In this document: piece after piece, positions 27,701 through 41,700 of the stretch
How positions within the stretch are numbered: position 1 is the stretch's first letter
Layout: each line of letters begins with the position of its first letter
NCBI GenBank assembly: GCA_027886175.1
Contig: JAJNNQ010000075.1
Span: 62,388,001-62,452,000, forward strand
Source of the DNA: Phylloscopus collybita
Taxonomy: Eukaryota > Chordata > Aves > Passeriformes > Phylloscopidae
Length of the DNA stretch: 64,000 nucleotides
Reading direction: 5' to 3'
The notes under the pieces: generated by a model
The model's input: the letters and a program-made list of their open reading frames with translations, nothing else
What the model was told of the DNA's origin: nothing
Databases searched by the model: none
Program-made: the position numbers and the translations under genes

Positions 27701-30700
27701 AGGAGGTCTGTTTCAGGTCCTGTTTATATCAATATCTGCTAATGACATCCAGGGGAGTAAAGAGATGAGCTGTTACCAAAAGGGCCAAAAGCAATAGAGC
27801 CTCAGGACATGATGCAGGAGCTGTGGTGAGGTACCAGTGGCTGAACCCATAGCAGGAAAAGTGCGTGTGTGGCTGCTGGATACACATGGGTGAGGCTTCA
27901 AGAATACAACAAATATTCTCAGCTGTAACAGAAGGCTAGTATTCTGGTTTCTAAGGGGTTTTTGTTAGCGTTTTGGGAAGGTTCCTTGGTGTTTTGTTGT
28001 TTGTTTGCTTGGTTGCTGCTAATTAACTCAAGTTTTCTGAACAGCCTGACGGACCTGCAGAATAGACAAGAGAGTACACAGGCATAAAGTACAGCGTCCC
28101 AGGAAAAATGGTTTCCAAGTAAGAGTCAGTGTTGACATAACATTAACTCCTCCCTATCCTGCACCATGATCCCTTATATCAGAACCAGTCTGGGAAGGTG
28201 GATTTGCTCAGGAATAAGAAGATGGAGTTTATTCACTTATATTCCAATCTGCTTATGCAAACATCGCTTTGCAGGGCACACATCTTTCAGGACTTTCTGC
28301 TCATCCACCACCCAGGCTGACAGAAGTAGTCTCTTTTACCAAGGTAATTTCAAAGCTGGGCGTAAGGACTTGTCCTCCTGAAACCCAAAACTTTCCATTG
28401 TCTGGAGAAAAAGAGCAGTTTGGTCCTCAAAATAAACCAACAAAAAAACAAAACAAAACAAAAAACAACAACAAAAAACACAAACAAACAAACAAAAAAC
28501 CAAAAAACAAAACAAAAAACGGAAAAAAACCCACCATGATGTGATCTTTCACACTTCCATTTGCTTCCCACAGCCAGGAGACAAACACCAAACACCAAAC
28601 ACTCACAGTGCCTCAGGGAACAGACTGCAGTAACCTTTGGTGAACCATGAGTCATTTTTCCACTGCAGAAGTGGGCCAAACTGTCGCGCCCCTTCTTCTC
28701 CAACGAGAGAGAAAACCAGCCCAGAGCATAAGCTCACCTTGCCAGCAGTGGCTCCAGCCAGCCCTCATGGCATTCACAGTGGCAGTCCAGGAAGGTCAGG
28801 ATATCTCCTTTTGCCACAGATGCCCCCAGCAGCCGGGCTCGAACCAGCCCCTCTCGCTTATTTGCCCGGATGAGACGCACCTTGCGCAGGCCAGCCACGT
28901 AGTTCTCCAAAGTCTCCTTTAAATGTTCTGTAATAAACCAAAAAAGAGGCAATCACATAGTCTGAAATGGTTTGTTTATGTCATGCTGTAGGAAGGTCTC
29001 TCCTCACCAGCATATTACTTACAGTAGGGCTCTAATGATTGTGGCGTTTTGAATTCAGATTCTGCTATACATGTTCAGAAAGGACATGAAAAAAGCACAG
29101 AACTTGGATGGACACAAATCACAGTCACTTTTAAGAAATGGAATGCTTCACATTTACCTCTGTAATACATTCCCAGATTGATAAGCACTTCTCCAAAGTT
29201 ACTTAAGACTTTGTGTATAAAGTTTTATGTGGTGGAAAATGCCAGCATTGCCTCTATGTCCTGTTGCTCAAACAAGACCAAAGAAGTAGGTCACTGTCAT
29301 TATATGAGACACCAGGGGAGCACGGCTGCAATCGAAACTTGCTCAATTCAGGAAACCTGAAGTGTTCTGATCAGACTGTAGTCTATCTATACACACAAGC
29401 ACTCATGTTACAACAAAGCAAATGTGCTTCCCTATTCCAAACTAAATTTGGTCCATAAGCCAAATTTTTCAGTGGCACAATAGAAAAAACTATTTTTCAG
29501 TGAGAGTCCTTTTTTGGCAACATGGGAATTAGACCTGGTATGCGACCTGAGCAGCATAACTTTTTCTCCTATGAACTGGCTGACCAAAAAAAGCCCATCA
29601 ACAATCAATATTTAGACTTATTCTTCCTACCTTTGTCACTGTAATCATCTACAAGGATAATTTCTTCCAAAAGTATATCCGGAGACGTCTCAAGAACACT
29701 GTGAACAGTTCGCAGAAGCGTTGACCAAGCCTCGTTATAAAAAGCTATCACAACAGAGGTTTTTGGCAGACTATAATAATCATATTTCTTCTCTCTGCAT
29801 CTGTAAAGGGAGAATAACATTTAGTACAAGTGCAAAAGCATTAACTAATTTTCAGGAAACAGTTCTCAAATCCATTTGTACGCTAGTTACTAACTGCAAG
29901 CAAGCACACAGAAAGGATCTTAAAAGAATATCATGTGTGTGGAAAATTGTATGAGAAGACATTAGAAAACTGCTTTATAGAGGTTCCATTTCCAGAGAAG
30001 CATTATGAATAAAATTCTGCAAACTACCAAAGGGTCTGAAAAGAAAAATAATAGGAGGTATTCTGGGCTGGTGTAGCTGCAGTAGCTGTCTTTGCACAAT
30101 TTCAAATAGAAGAACAAGCAACGACCAAAATGTGCTTCAGATTAAAGGAAAAAAATAAAAGAAATGTAAAACCTAAGTGCAGTAAAAACAGTAACGTAAA
30201 CTAGTGATAACTGGTGCTTTGGAAAATAGAACAAGTGCTAGACAGTAAAAATATAACTGTGAAGGAACAGCAACATATAAAGAGAAAAAAAACCCCAAAC
30301 CAAACAACCAGCAACAAAACTGAAATGTATGTACACTGAAGCAGAATTTGAAGAGACCACACAACTGGCAAAATTTAATAGTGAAATCCATGAAAACCTA
30401 AAACAGATACAGAAATGTATGGATTTGGCTTTATGGAGAGCCAGAAAGTTTGCAAACCTTTGGATTAAGCTCCAGAATGTATTTCCTATAAATACATGTA
30501 TGAACTCCCCTAAATGAACATAAGGACGCCAAGAAACTTACAGCTGAGCCAAATGTATAAATTCTTAAGAGAATCCCCTGGTTTAGAAGAATTTTAAAAT
30601 AATGATGGCATTTTCTACAATTTCTCCTCTTTGCTTAGAGCGTTCCGTATCGGCAGTTTCTATTGCCTGGAGTCACCAAGGCTTGTAAGGGGCAGAAGAT

Positions 30701-31466
30701 TTCAACTTCTGTAAACTGCTAAATCACAACAGATACCAAAGCAGGTAGGACATCCCTCCTACCAAAACAGAACAGCAGCAAGTCTTCTAGAACATATGCT
30801 ATGGGGAGCTGAAAAGGGCAACTAAAACTGATCAGCAGAAAATGTGATAGGAAAATCCCTTTGGTCAATTTAGGGGCACAAAAATTCCCCAAAACACTAG
30901 AAGATTAGGCAGTATCTATTAAGATCTGTTGTACAGAAAGAAAAAAAAATCTGAATCTGATTATGCCTAAAATTAAAATTCTTATGAGGATAACAAAAAG
31001 TCTGTAAAGTAGTTCTATAATAACTAGGTGAAAATGAGGAAGCAACGAAGACAAATGACACTCAGGCAAAGGAGGCACCCAAAGCTTCTCAAACGTGAAA
31101 GGAACGCCATGCAACAGTACCCATGCATACAGACATACATACATAGGTAGGTACACACAGACACACACACTGATCTAGTGAAGTACAACAATGCCTGTCC
31201 CCTCTGGCTGTAACTTCTCCTGAGGGGCTTTCACAGTGGGAAACTGTCTCACACCAACACCTGGTGACAGAATTGATTTATTTAGCCAGACATTCATGTA
31301 TTGACACACAAAAAAAAACGGAAAAGGAGTGATGAGTGACACTTTAATTAACCTCTTTATTTTTAATGCAGAAGAACCCACAGTATGAGTCCAATTTTAG
31401 AAAAACATATTTACTTTAGCCTACTGGAAAACATTTCTGCTCAGTGCTGCCAGGAAAGAAATATAC

Positions 31467-31501
<35 letters not shown>

Positions 31502-34500
31502 TCAGTCACTTGTAACAGGTAATTTTGAGTTCATTTCTTGATGGAAATAGTATCTCTACATACACATTTTTTTAAGAAAACTGAAGGAAAATATAAATAA
31601 ATTTAAAAAAAAATACCCCAAAATACCAGGAATGCATTCTTGAAAATTATGTCAGGAAGATTCATGGAATAATAATGCTGTATTCCATTTAAAGAAAGGA
31701 AACCCAAAAGGTCTAAAGAAGCTTATAAGTCTAATTATAGATTAAAGACTTCAACGGATTTGCCTGAAATTACATGCTGGAGATGGGAAACATAATTTGG
31801 CACAGAGCAAGGCAATCCCCATACTGTTTGTGATTCACTGTGCATTGCTGCCTCCCTCCTCGAGCACACACCTCACACTGCAGGAAAAGGTCAGGACATA
31901 CCAGAGCACATTTCTTGGGTTTCCAAAGTCAAGAGGCCAGCACTAAAAAATGGGTTTAATTTACCAGCTCTGTGGTGGAAGGCAGCACAGGAGTGCAGAG
32001 AAGTGACCTGCCATGGTAGCAGGGCAGGTTGCTGGCCAGCACAGCCACCCTGACCTGAGCAGTACCCTGATACACTTAATAAAAAAAATAAAAAAAAAGT
32101 AAGGAAAAAAACATGCTAAAAGCTTCTGTGCAGATTTGCATGTTTATCTCAGATATTATTTCCAAGACATATATTTCTTGCATCTCAACTGTTAGCAGTC
32201 TCAAATAGTGTTGCTAAAATGAAGCACACTTTTGCTTATCTTTCTGTAATGAAAGAGTTTCACTAAGCCTTAAAAATTAATCCCATTCGGGAGATTACAA
32301 ACCCAAAGCATTTAAACCCTGGAAAAATTATAGCATAAGAAAATCTTTAAAAAACTAATGAATCCCTGAAATGGAAATGCTTGGAAGTGTTGCTGAATAA
32401 CAAGTGGCATGCATATGGACACTAAACACTAAACACCACTTGAGAAGCTATAAAAGCTTAAAAAAAACCATTACAGGTATGAAGCCTGATTTAAAACCTA
32501 GTGGTCATAACTCATCTTTTCCATTTCTCAACTCCTGTTTACCACAAAGTTCTTTAGCAGCCCGTCTTCTGCATTCACATTTGCAAACTTCAAGATGTAC
32601 TTTTATTCTCCATATGTCAGCCAAATATCCCAGCTCCTACTTTCCAAGTGAATCATTTCACTCCTACTTTGGATTATTCAGAAAAACAAATGCATATCAA
32701 TTACAGTATGTCATTAAAATGACAGCAACTGGTGACAGCAGTCCCAAAATATGTTTTTGCAGACACTGGGAACATATATTTATGCAACCTGCTTTTGGCT
32801 TCTGAGTAGGGAGCTCTTTAGCACAACCTTCAAACCCATAACACCGTCCTTTCCAATAGAGAGGATCATGTTAAGACAGATTAATTGCATCTCACATTAC
32901 TCATCCTTAAAACTACCTGCCACCTTTGAGCTGATCATCTGGGATCTGTAGCTCCATAAAAACAGATCCAGAAGGCAACTCACCTCACCCTCCTTAAGAC
33001 ATTGATCCAGCACAACCCAAGAGACCTCAGTGGCTCCCCACCTCCCTCTTGATTATAGAGGTTTGACTAAGTTGCTTAATTTTTCTATGAATAAAGTTAA
33101 ATAACTATAGGAATCTACCCATAGTCCCTTCCATGGGCTGTGGTACATCACTTTAAACCTAGTCATCATAACTACCAAACAGCTGGTAAAAACATAACAC
33201 AGACACGAGGAAATTAGTTGCCTGTAAATGACATTTTCAAACATGGAAAATAAATGCAGATGCATTTGAAGTCCAACATTCTTTCACTATTCTCCTTATC
33301 TTATTCAATCACAGGAAATTTACTGCTTTGTAGTTATTAAATGTATTTTAAAATAAACAATTACCTAAATTAAAAGTGGCATGCTGTGCATGTTGAGTGG
33401 ATTCATTTTCTTCAGGGAAGTACACATATCTCTAGTCAACCTGGTTTTGGTTATCAGATACCAGGATCACTCACTGAGGAAAAACCTGTTGCCAACACAT
33501 CCAAGAGGCTTTTCTAGAGGCAACAAAATAAATGCATATAGTTTTAAACAGGACTGAGATTTTAATGACAAACACTGGCATATAATGAACAACAACCACA
33601 AAAGTTATGGCAATGCAAAGGAGGGACACCTGCTCAGTCTCTGCCCTCTGGTCACTCCTGCTCTCTGCAGATTCACTAGAAAATGCACAAGCAGAAGCCT
33701 TGTCCACAGTAGACTGGCACTCAGAGAAAACATGGCCAGGACTGCTCCAACCATCTTCCAAGGAGCAGATGGGGGACACCACAATGCTCCAGCAGAATCC
33801 TGCTTCTGCATTATCCTTCATTTCCCTCAGGGACTTTCTGCCACACTGTGGGTGGGTGTTCCAGAGACCCTCCTACTTGATCACTGTGGCATAAGATAGG
33901 CATAAAACAAACAAAAGCTTTGTCTTCTGGCATTTCTTATCAATTTACACTAAGACAACATCTATATTTTAGAACTCTAAATGTGTTCATCCATAAATCT
34001 TTAAATGAGAAGAAAGAGAAAATAATCTGGTATGTACGTGAACAGAAAACCACGTTCACTATGTACTGCCTTTCCTCTGTGTTTCACTACAACTTCTACT
34101 CAAACATGTAAGTCCACAAAATGCAAACTGAAGCCAAACATGTAAAAGTGTATCATCATACATCCAAGTTCCTGTGGGTTTTTGGTTTTGCCTTTTTTAC
34201 ACTGCATGTTTAAGTCACAGCCTAACCAAGAGTAAACAGCCGACAAGTTTTATAAATTAAACTTGGAATCTACTGCACTACACAGTCTTCTGTTAGCAAG
34301 TTTTACAATAGGTTATTTATTAGAAACTAAGGAGACATCACTCAGAAAATGCCTAAACAAAATTAAATGGGTTGTTTTCAAGAACATTTGCGTCAATTAA
34401 TGTAATCACTCAATTTATTTCTTTGTAAAGAGCTGTTTCTCTAAGAGATGTGTATCTATACACAGGGAGAGAGAGCATGAATGTGTGCACACTGGGCACA

Positions 34501-35749
34501 CTGCCATGAGTTAATTAGGAATGGTTGCTGACATGCTCCTACTTAAGACTTTCACCACAACCGTGACAGTGATACAGAAAGGGAAAATAGACTTTTAGTC
34601 TCCAAATTTGATCTTCTATGTGCACACTTACATTTTAAGAAAAAAAAAAAAAAAAAAACCCCGAAATATTTTCTGAGCTTTCAAAGATTTGTTAAGAACA
34701 CAAACTAGTCATAAAGTATTTAATGCTTTCAGAAGGTATACTGTGTAAGTTTTGGTTTTGAAGCTGCAATGTGAATGCCCTAGGCAAGTTCAGGATTGTG
34801 CAGCTTCTCTCAAAAAGTGCAAACAGCACGTGTCACTGCTGAAACTGATTTAACTTGATTTATGTGACTACAGTAGGTGACATGTACACCCCATCCCAGT
34901 GCCACCTGGTAAACACTGCCAGGGTTCTACTTTAGGCTGGCTTTCACATGCTGGGCTAGGAACCAGGTTGGCTGGGCTTGTGATGGGCCATAGACTCACT
35001 CGCTGACTCATCACACAACCTCCTTTCCTCTTCCTAATTTGAACAGTTAGAACACCAACTTAAACTGCTCTTTCAGTAAGAGGTGTGCTCAGAAGTGGCA
35101 TTTTGTAGGCTGTAAGTAAATGAGGCTGATGGGGTTGAATGGCAGCATCCATGGGCATCTCAATCTAGTTTCACCATCTTCATTCCCACTCCACAAACTG
35201 CAGAGGCAGCAATGTGGGCACTGGAATCTGCAAAGTATCTTCACCCAAGAGAAAATTCCTTTTTTTCTCACCTTCCCAAAGCCATGGCAGAGGATGCAGC
35301 AGTACTGAGATCTTTTACCCCCTCTTCTACTTTTGCCCAAGCCACAGCTTGGGGTTCTGCACATGCATCACAAGCATCCCAAGCCCTGCAGCATGACACA
35401 GGTGGCAGCACTGGTTTCTAAGCCACCCCACACAGTTACCAAGGCCATGTCCCTTACTCCAGGCTGAATATATAGTTGAATATCCACTCCTCACCCCTCT
35501 CTACAGGAGAGTAACCTATTTAAAAAACCAGAATAAAATGTGGCATGTGAGCCAAAAGCAACACCACCCAAAGCTGGGATACAAAAGTGCAACATTTCCA
35601 GTGGAATTAAAGGATATGATAAATATTATTTTTATCTCCTCCAAACACTATTCAACTTTTCATGCCAAATTTATTTTCTCACATAAGACTGCCTGTCTTA
35701 CTGACTTGTCCAACTGTCAGTTCAGGGATTATTTTCTTTCTTTTTAATA

Positions 35750-35788
<39 letters not shown>

Positions 35789-38700
35789 AGTTTTATCTGG
35801 GCATGGAGAGGCTCCACCTGGTTTTACACACCTACACAGGCCACATGTGTTCAACTATTGCAGAAAAAGGTATTGAGAGATTACAGAAGGTGTGTCTTAG
35901 TGTGATTAGCAAAGCAAACAGCAGCAAAGTGCTGATAACAGCCAGAATGGGCAGTGTACTCAGGGCAAGGCTGGAACTCTTAAGCAGGTGAGTTCAGGAT
36001 GCTGGCCTACACTTCCCCAATGCCTGTCCCAGCCCAGCAGGCTGGCTAAAAGCTGCCTAAAAGCTGCCTAAATTATATCTGCTGAAACAAACCTTGTTAG
36101 AGAAAGCACCTCTGTACAGTCTACAACACTGTGATATGATCAAGTCTCTGGAAACAGAGGCTGCCTTGATTGTGAAACAGTTTTTCAGGTTATTTAATGT
36201 TCTACGGAATATGCTCCAATGACAAAATGGTCTTCACAAGACAGACTGCCAAAAGCTGTCTTAAGATTTCAGATAATAATCAGCTGTGCAGCCTTGTATA
36301 CAAACATTGTGAGAAGCAAGCAAGCAAGACACTAAGTCTGAAACAGAAGAAAATATTTGTTAAGAAGTTGGAGGGTGGGGAGGAGGTGGGCACAGAAAGC
36401 AAATCTGCTTAAGACAGATTAAAAACACATTAAGAAAAAAATGTCTAGAAAGACCAAATAGGACAATTGACTAAATCTATACCCCAAAATCCACAAATTT
36501 AGGAAATCCATAGAGCCTCCTAATTCCAAGTTGTTAGAGAAAGGCTACAGAAGTTCCTAATTGACCCAGATTCTGAATGTGCAGATGAGAAGGAAATTCT
36601 GCATGTGACAATGGGGAAACACACCTGATTTTTGTTTTATGTTGCTGAGCTGAAACAGTGCTTACATTTTGCTCAAATGTATTCAATTTTCTTCCAAAAT
36701 AGTGAGATACATTTAACCTTTCCACAGAGACATACTATTTCCTACACCTTCGTTCAAAAACTTTAGTGAGAGTAATTTGATTCAGGACAAGAAAAAAATC
36801 TTTTGCAAAGCAATAACTGAAAGAAGCTATTGTATTCATCGCTATAAATAAAGTGTGGATGCAGCTGATCCTAATAAAAGCATTTTTTAATTAAAAAAAA
36901 ATTGCTTACTATCAATCACAAATCTGGGAACTTTTTCAATTTAAAAATTAAAGCAGATGAAACCAAGCAATAATCTAGATATCAAAGGAAGTTGAGGAAG
37001 CCTACCAGAAGGTGGAAATAAATGTGGTGAAAAATAATCATGTGAGCTCTTCTGGAAAATATTTGCTGGGGGTTGTTAAAAGGATAATGACAAAGAAAAG
37101 TGACGCATTTATACAGATGACAGGAGGCAAAAGTAGCAAAATATCCTAAATATCAAAGCAATACTGGAATATAATTTTGTACTGCTATAAAATGCAAGCC
37201 TTCTTAGTAAAACAAACAAACAAACCAAAATAAACAACAAAAAAGCCCCAAAAAAACAACCATAGCGAAGAATTATTTTTACCCCATTTACTGTATGAGG
37301 AAAGAATGAAATGTCCTAGAGAAACATTGCTTTGAAGGTCTAAAGCTTGTCTATATATGAAAGAAATCCTGCCAACTAACACTAAAGTAATGACTAAAAG
37401 GTATTACCATTCATATAGTTACTAGTAACCAATTACATATTATCAAAAAGCTCAGAAATCAAACCAAGAAATCCTAACACCAAACAAGTGACCACAGTGT
37501 TAGAAAACTACTAAACCAAACACACTCTTAGGTGTTTAATGCAAAGCCTTTGCTTGCAAGAAGTGGTGTGCTGTGTCTCCTGGTCAGATGCAAAGCATGG
37601 GAATACCTGTGCCAAAGCCAGCCCTGGGCATAAGGTTCACCATCAGGTGCATGTTTAGAGGGAAGAGATGTGCCAGAAAGGTCAAGGTGCTGCAGCTCAC
37701 CTCTTCAAAGAGTTCTACTTCCTATATGCACTTGTAAAAAAAAAAAAAAAAAAAAGAGTCACTGCAGTTGTTTTGCCTTTAGGAAAGAGATGAAAGAGAA
37801 GCTCCTGGGCAAAGTCAGACACTCACTGTGGGCTGAGGAAGGAAACACTCAGCTGCTGCGCCTTTTCCCAGAACATGGTCAGGTTAAAACTACTGGCAGG
37901 AGTAGCTGTGATTTTTGGAGTAGAAAAGGAACCAAAACCTAGTATCAAGGGTCATTCTGGGAACTTGCTAGCGAGATAGTATCAGACAAACATCCTGGTA
38001 CAATTTAGTATTTACAACCCAGAAAACAAAACCAACCATAGAAGAAAGAGAGATGCTCAGAGAACCAAATCAAATGTGGGAACAAACAGGCAAAACAGTT
38101 TTGAAAGACAGAAAAATCTTAGCACAAGATTGTTGTGCTGAAGTCAAACACAATAGTTCCCCAAAATAAATAATATTATAGGCATAAATGATGGTGACAG
38201 CGGAATTTGAGCATTTGTGTATATCTAGCTATCTATACAAAGACACTTTAAGATATATAATACTTAAACATATACGTAAAATAAAATACATAACAGATAT
38301 TTAAACATATACATAAAATCACGCATATACAAAAAAAAATTACATAAAGAATCTCTCCAAAACTCAGAAGATTACCTAGAATTACAGAGCAAGCCTCTAA
38401 AACTTCTTTTTTTCATAATACTATGCAGACCACATTCAGTACTTTGGGGGCTTTTGTGGCTACTCTAGGAAAGACAGGAAAGAATTAAAAATCCATTTCC
38501 TTGTGATCACAAGTAAAATGAGCCCCAAGGGCTGAATCAGACTTCTACCATGAAAGAGACAACTTGAAATGCTGAGTCAGCACAAAAGTGCCCAGTCCTG
38601 ACTTGTTCCTTTTGTACCAATAGTCAGCCAAAAGGCAACCTGTGTGCTTTTACAGAAACTATCCCCAAAACAAGTGAGCAATGCATCCCTACTGTAATAG

Positions 38701-41700
38701 AAAAAAAAAAAAAAAAAAAGGTAGAGTGTCTAAAATCTGTAACAATGCTTGAAAATAGCCCTTAATCTAAAAGGACCCAAGTAGAAAAACTGAAAATGCA
38801 TTTCTTACACATTGTAATAAGCTGTAAAAGGCTAAGAGAAGGTATCAGTTTTCTGCCTAGCCCTACAGTCCTGTAAAACAAGCACACAACGAGAAGCCCC
38901 ATGGGACACAACGCAGATGTGTTGTTGCAGGGGGAGGAAGGCAGAGCTGCAGCAGCCAAACCCCGTGGCCCTGAGCTCATCAGCACACTTACAGGGCATC
39001 AGCCCCAACAGGGCCCTCACTAAGTCCAAGTCTGACAGAGCACACTTGCTGGTTTTATACCTCCTATAGTTGCTGCTCCCTTTATGAGTATAAACTCGAG
39101 GAATGAAGGGTACATGTTGGGAAAAAAAGCTGGGCCATCCAAACAACCTTGTGATCAGGGGAAAAAAAGAAAAAGAAACCATTGTGGAAGTGATGTAGCC
39201 TTGAAAGAGGTGTTCAAAGGCTGTTGAATCTCCATCCTTGGAGGCTTTTGGGAGATCAGACTTGAGAAGGAGGAAACTTGCCAAAGTTTCCTTTCAACCT
39301 CTATTGTTCTCTGACCCTATGGCTTATTTCATTTCTAGCCTTGTACAAACTTAGTAACTTACATTTAGTAACTTACATTCTTATCGATAAGATTCTTCTA
39401 AATGGACATTTTTATGATTAAAATGAAAATTACATTTTTATGAAGAAAAAAATTATGAAAAAAATTACATTTTTATGATTTTACTTAAATGAGTGTTTAT
39501 ATGTAATATTTAGTTGTTTATATGTATACTTTCAATAAAACTAAAGAATTCTTGTGTGATGAAACACATTATCAATTGCTAATGTCAAGCTCCAACAATT
39601 AAAGGAAGCAGAAACTATCTAAAGGAAACAACAGTAGTTGTCAAGTTCTTTGGGTGTGTGGATCAATAGAAACAGGATCAATCGTCACAAAAAGCAAGTT
39701 ACAGTGGTGGGAACAAGAAGGAATAACAACTTTCTGAATATTTTTACTGTCAGGAATATATTAGTAGAAGAAAGATCTAAATTTGAAACTCCCTGGATTC
39801 ATAGTCAAATATCATCAATCAATACGCTATTTGAGCAAGTAATCTCAACCAAACTATTCTTCTCTTCCTGTAGAGTATTACCAGACATAGATATTAGCAA
39901 ATAACTGCCACACTTCTGTTCCCATGGCAGGTCCAGAATGTACAACATGCAGCAGTAGGAAAAGATTTTGGCATCAGTTTCTGATACAGCAACACATTGG
40001 GCAATCATTTTGCATATCATTTAACAGCTTATTGGTTCAGATACTTTCTAGCTTATTAGCAAAACTCTAGTTTTCATTGGATTCAAAAGTTTTCACCAAT
40101 TCACACACAGAGAGCGGGTTCATTGATCAGTGTAGGAGGACATTAACATCAAAAGGAGCAGTGGGGCATCCAGGTGATGGTAATGTTGTCTCTGTTTCCC
40201 TTTTATTCTACCATTTTATTGGTATCTAAAACTTCCAGATTGCCTCCACACACACAAGAATATGCTGAAACAGACCAAAAGCCCATAGACCAGAACAGAG
40301 TCTCCAAGCATAGTATCTGTCAATATCTCCTGAATATTTGATTTAAATTTTCTAGTGGATGGACTTCCTTATGCTTTACAGTAAATGGAGTTTCGGAACA
40401 GGGAGGTGGCAGAATTTGTTTTATCTACTTTCATGCATCAACCATGTATTGCAGCAGCCCTGCAGGAGGTACACTTCCAGTAAGCCACCTCTCTTTCAGG
40501 CTGAAGACCTGTAAATTAGTCACTTTTTTATGAAAGCCATGCTGTAAGTTGAACTGCATTGAGTCCAAACAGATTTCTGTGGAACTTTACCAGTAACTCT
40601 TTACTTCTCAAAACAAACAAAAACCAAAATAACTGAAAAAAAAACCAAACTCAACAAAAAACCCCAAAACAAACGCTTCACCACTTCTACTCAGTTATTT
40701 ATAAATGCAAGGAATTTCCACATTATTTCACAGTTGCTTAAGGAACCCATCAAGTAACAACACACATCTCTATCCATAGAATTACGACCTTCAAAGAACT
40801 TAAATTTGTGAGGCACCCTTGACAAAAGCCTTGTTGACTTTCTCAGTAGATCACACCCTCCCATCTGTTACTAATTCTTTCCCTTACCATAGTGTGTAGA
40901 TAACATGCCTGGAAAAGATCCAAGGCTTGCCAGCACATAGTTCTCTGGCTCTCTTCTGCGACTCCACAAAAAAAAATTGGTGCATTTGTCACCTTCTGGT
41001 ACCAAAATTGTTTCACTGAGCACATCTAAAATTTAGCCTTTGCTTCAGTGGACTGCTGAAGCCTAGTTGTTATCTACCATTACTACTTATTTCTCATTGT
41101 AGCCTCACCCATCACCAAAATGTTCATCAAAGTTCATAAATAGTCAAGCATTACCCACCTTAAAATAATAAAAAAAAAAAAAAATCCCTAGACTTGAGAT
41201 TTCAAACTGTATAACCTCTAATCTTGGAGCAAAGTGCAATGCATTTTCTATGGCTGTGGGCTCAGTGATACATTTTTCAATTTTTTTTCCCTGTTTATTT
41301 ATTTACTTCAATCTCCTACACAGTCTTCCTTCTTGAGAGGAGGAGTTAACACTTCAATGCAAAATTGCCTTTAGGAAAGTTTTTTACATTTGCTGCATGA
41401 GTTGGAGAGATGCTCTGTGACATTTTTGCCATAATTTAGATTTAACTAAGCACAAAGGCATGAAGCACCTGCCAACAGTACAATAAAGCCCCACCTTCAG
41501 AAGGCAATTATCTCTGAGATTATGTCACTGATGCTTCTGTGATTCTTGCAGTTTGGATATATTTTGTCATTTCACCATCTATATATTCAAATCAAAAAGG
41601 GCCTGCTGGTGTAGCAAAATCTATTTAAATTATTTTCATTTCTAGAATAGTCACCCACATCCATCTATAATGTCCCCATTCAACAACTGTGACCTTCCAC

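Larger units (their letters stand above)
25346..28737 (-). other. GALNT12 intron 3 (3.4 kb)
   Basis: Holds a perfect 29-base hairpin at 26881-26909 and a CAAAA-type A-rich tract at 28437-28530. No gene recognised. Confidence 0.85.
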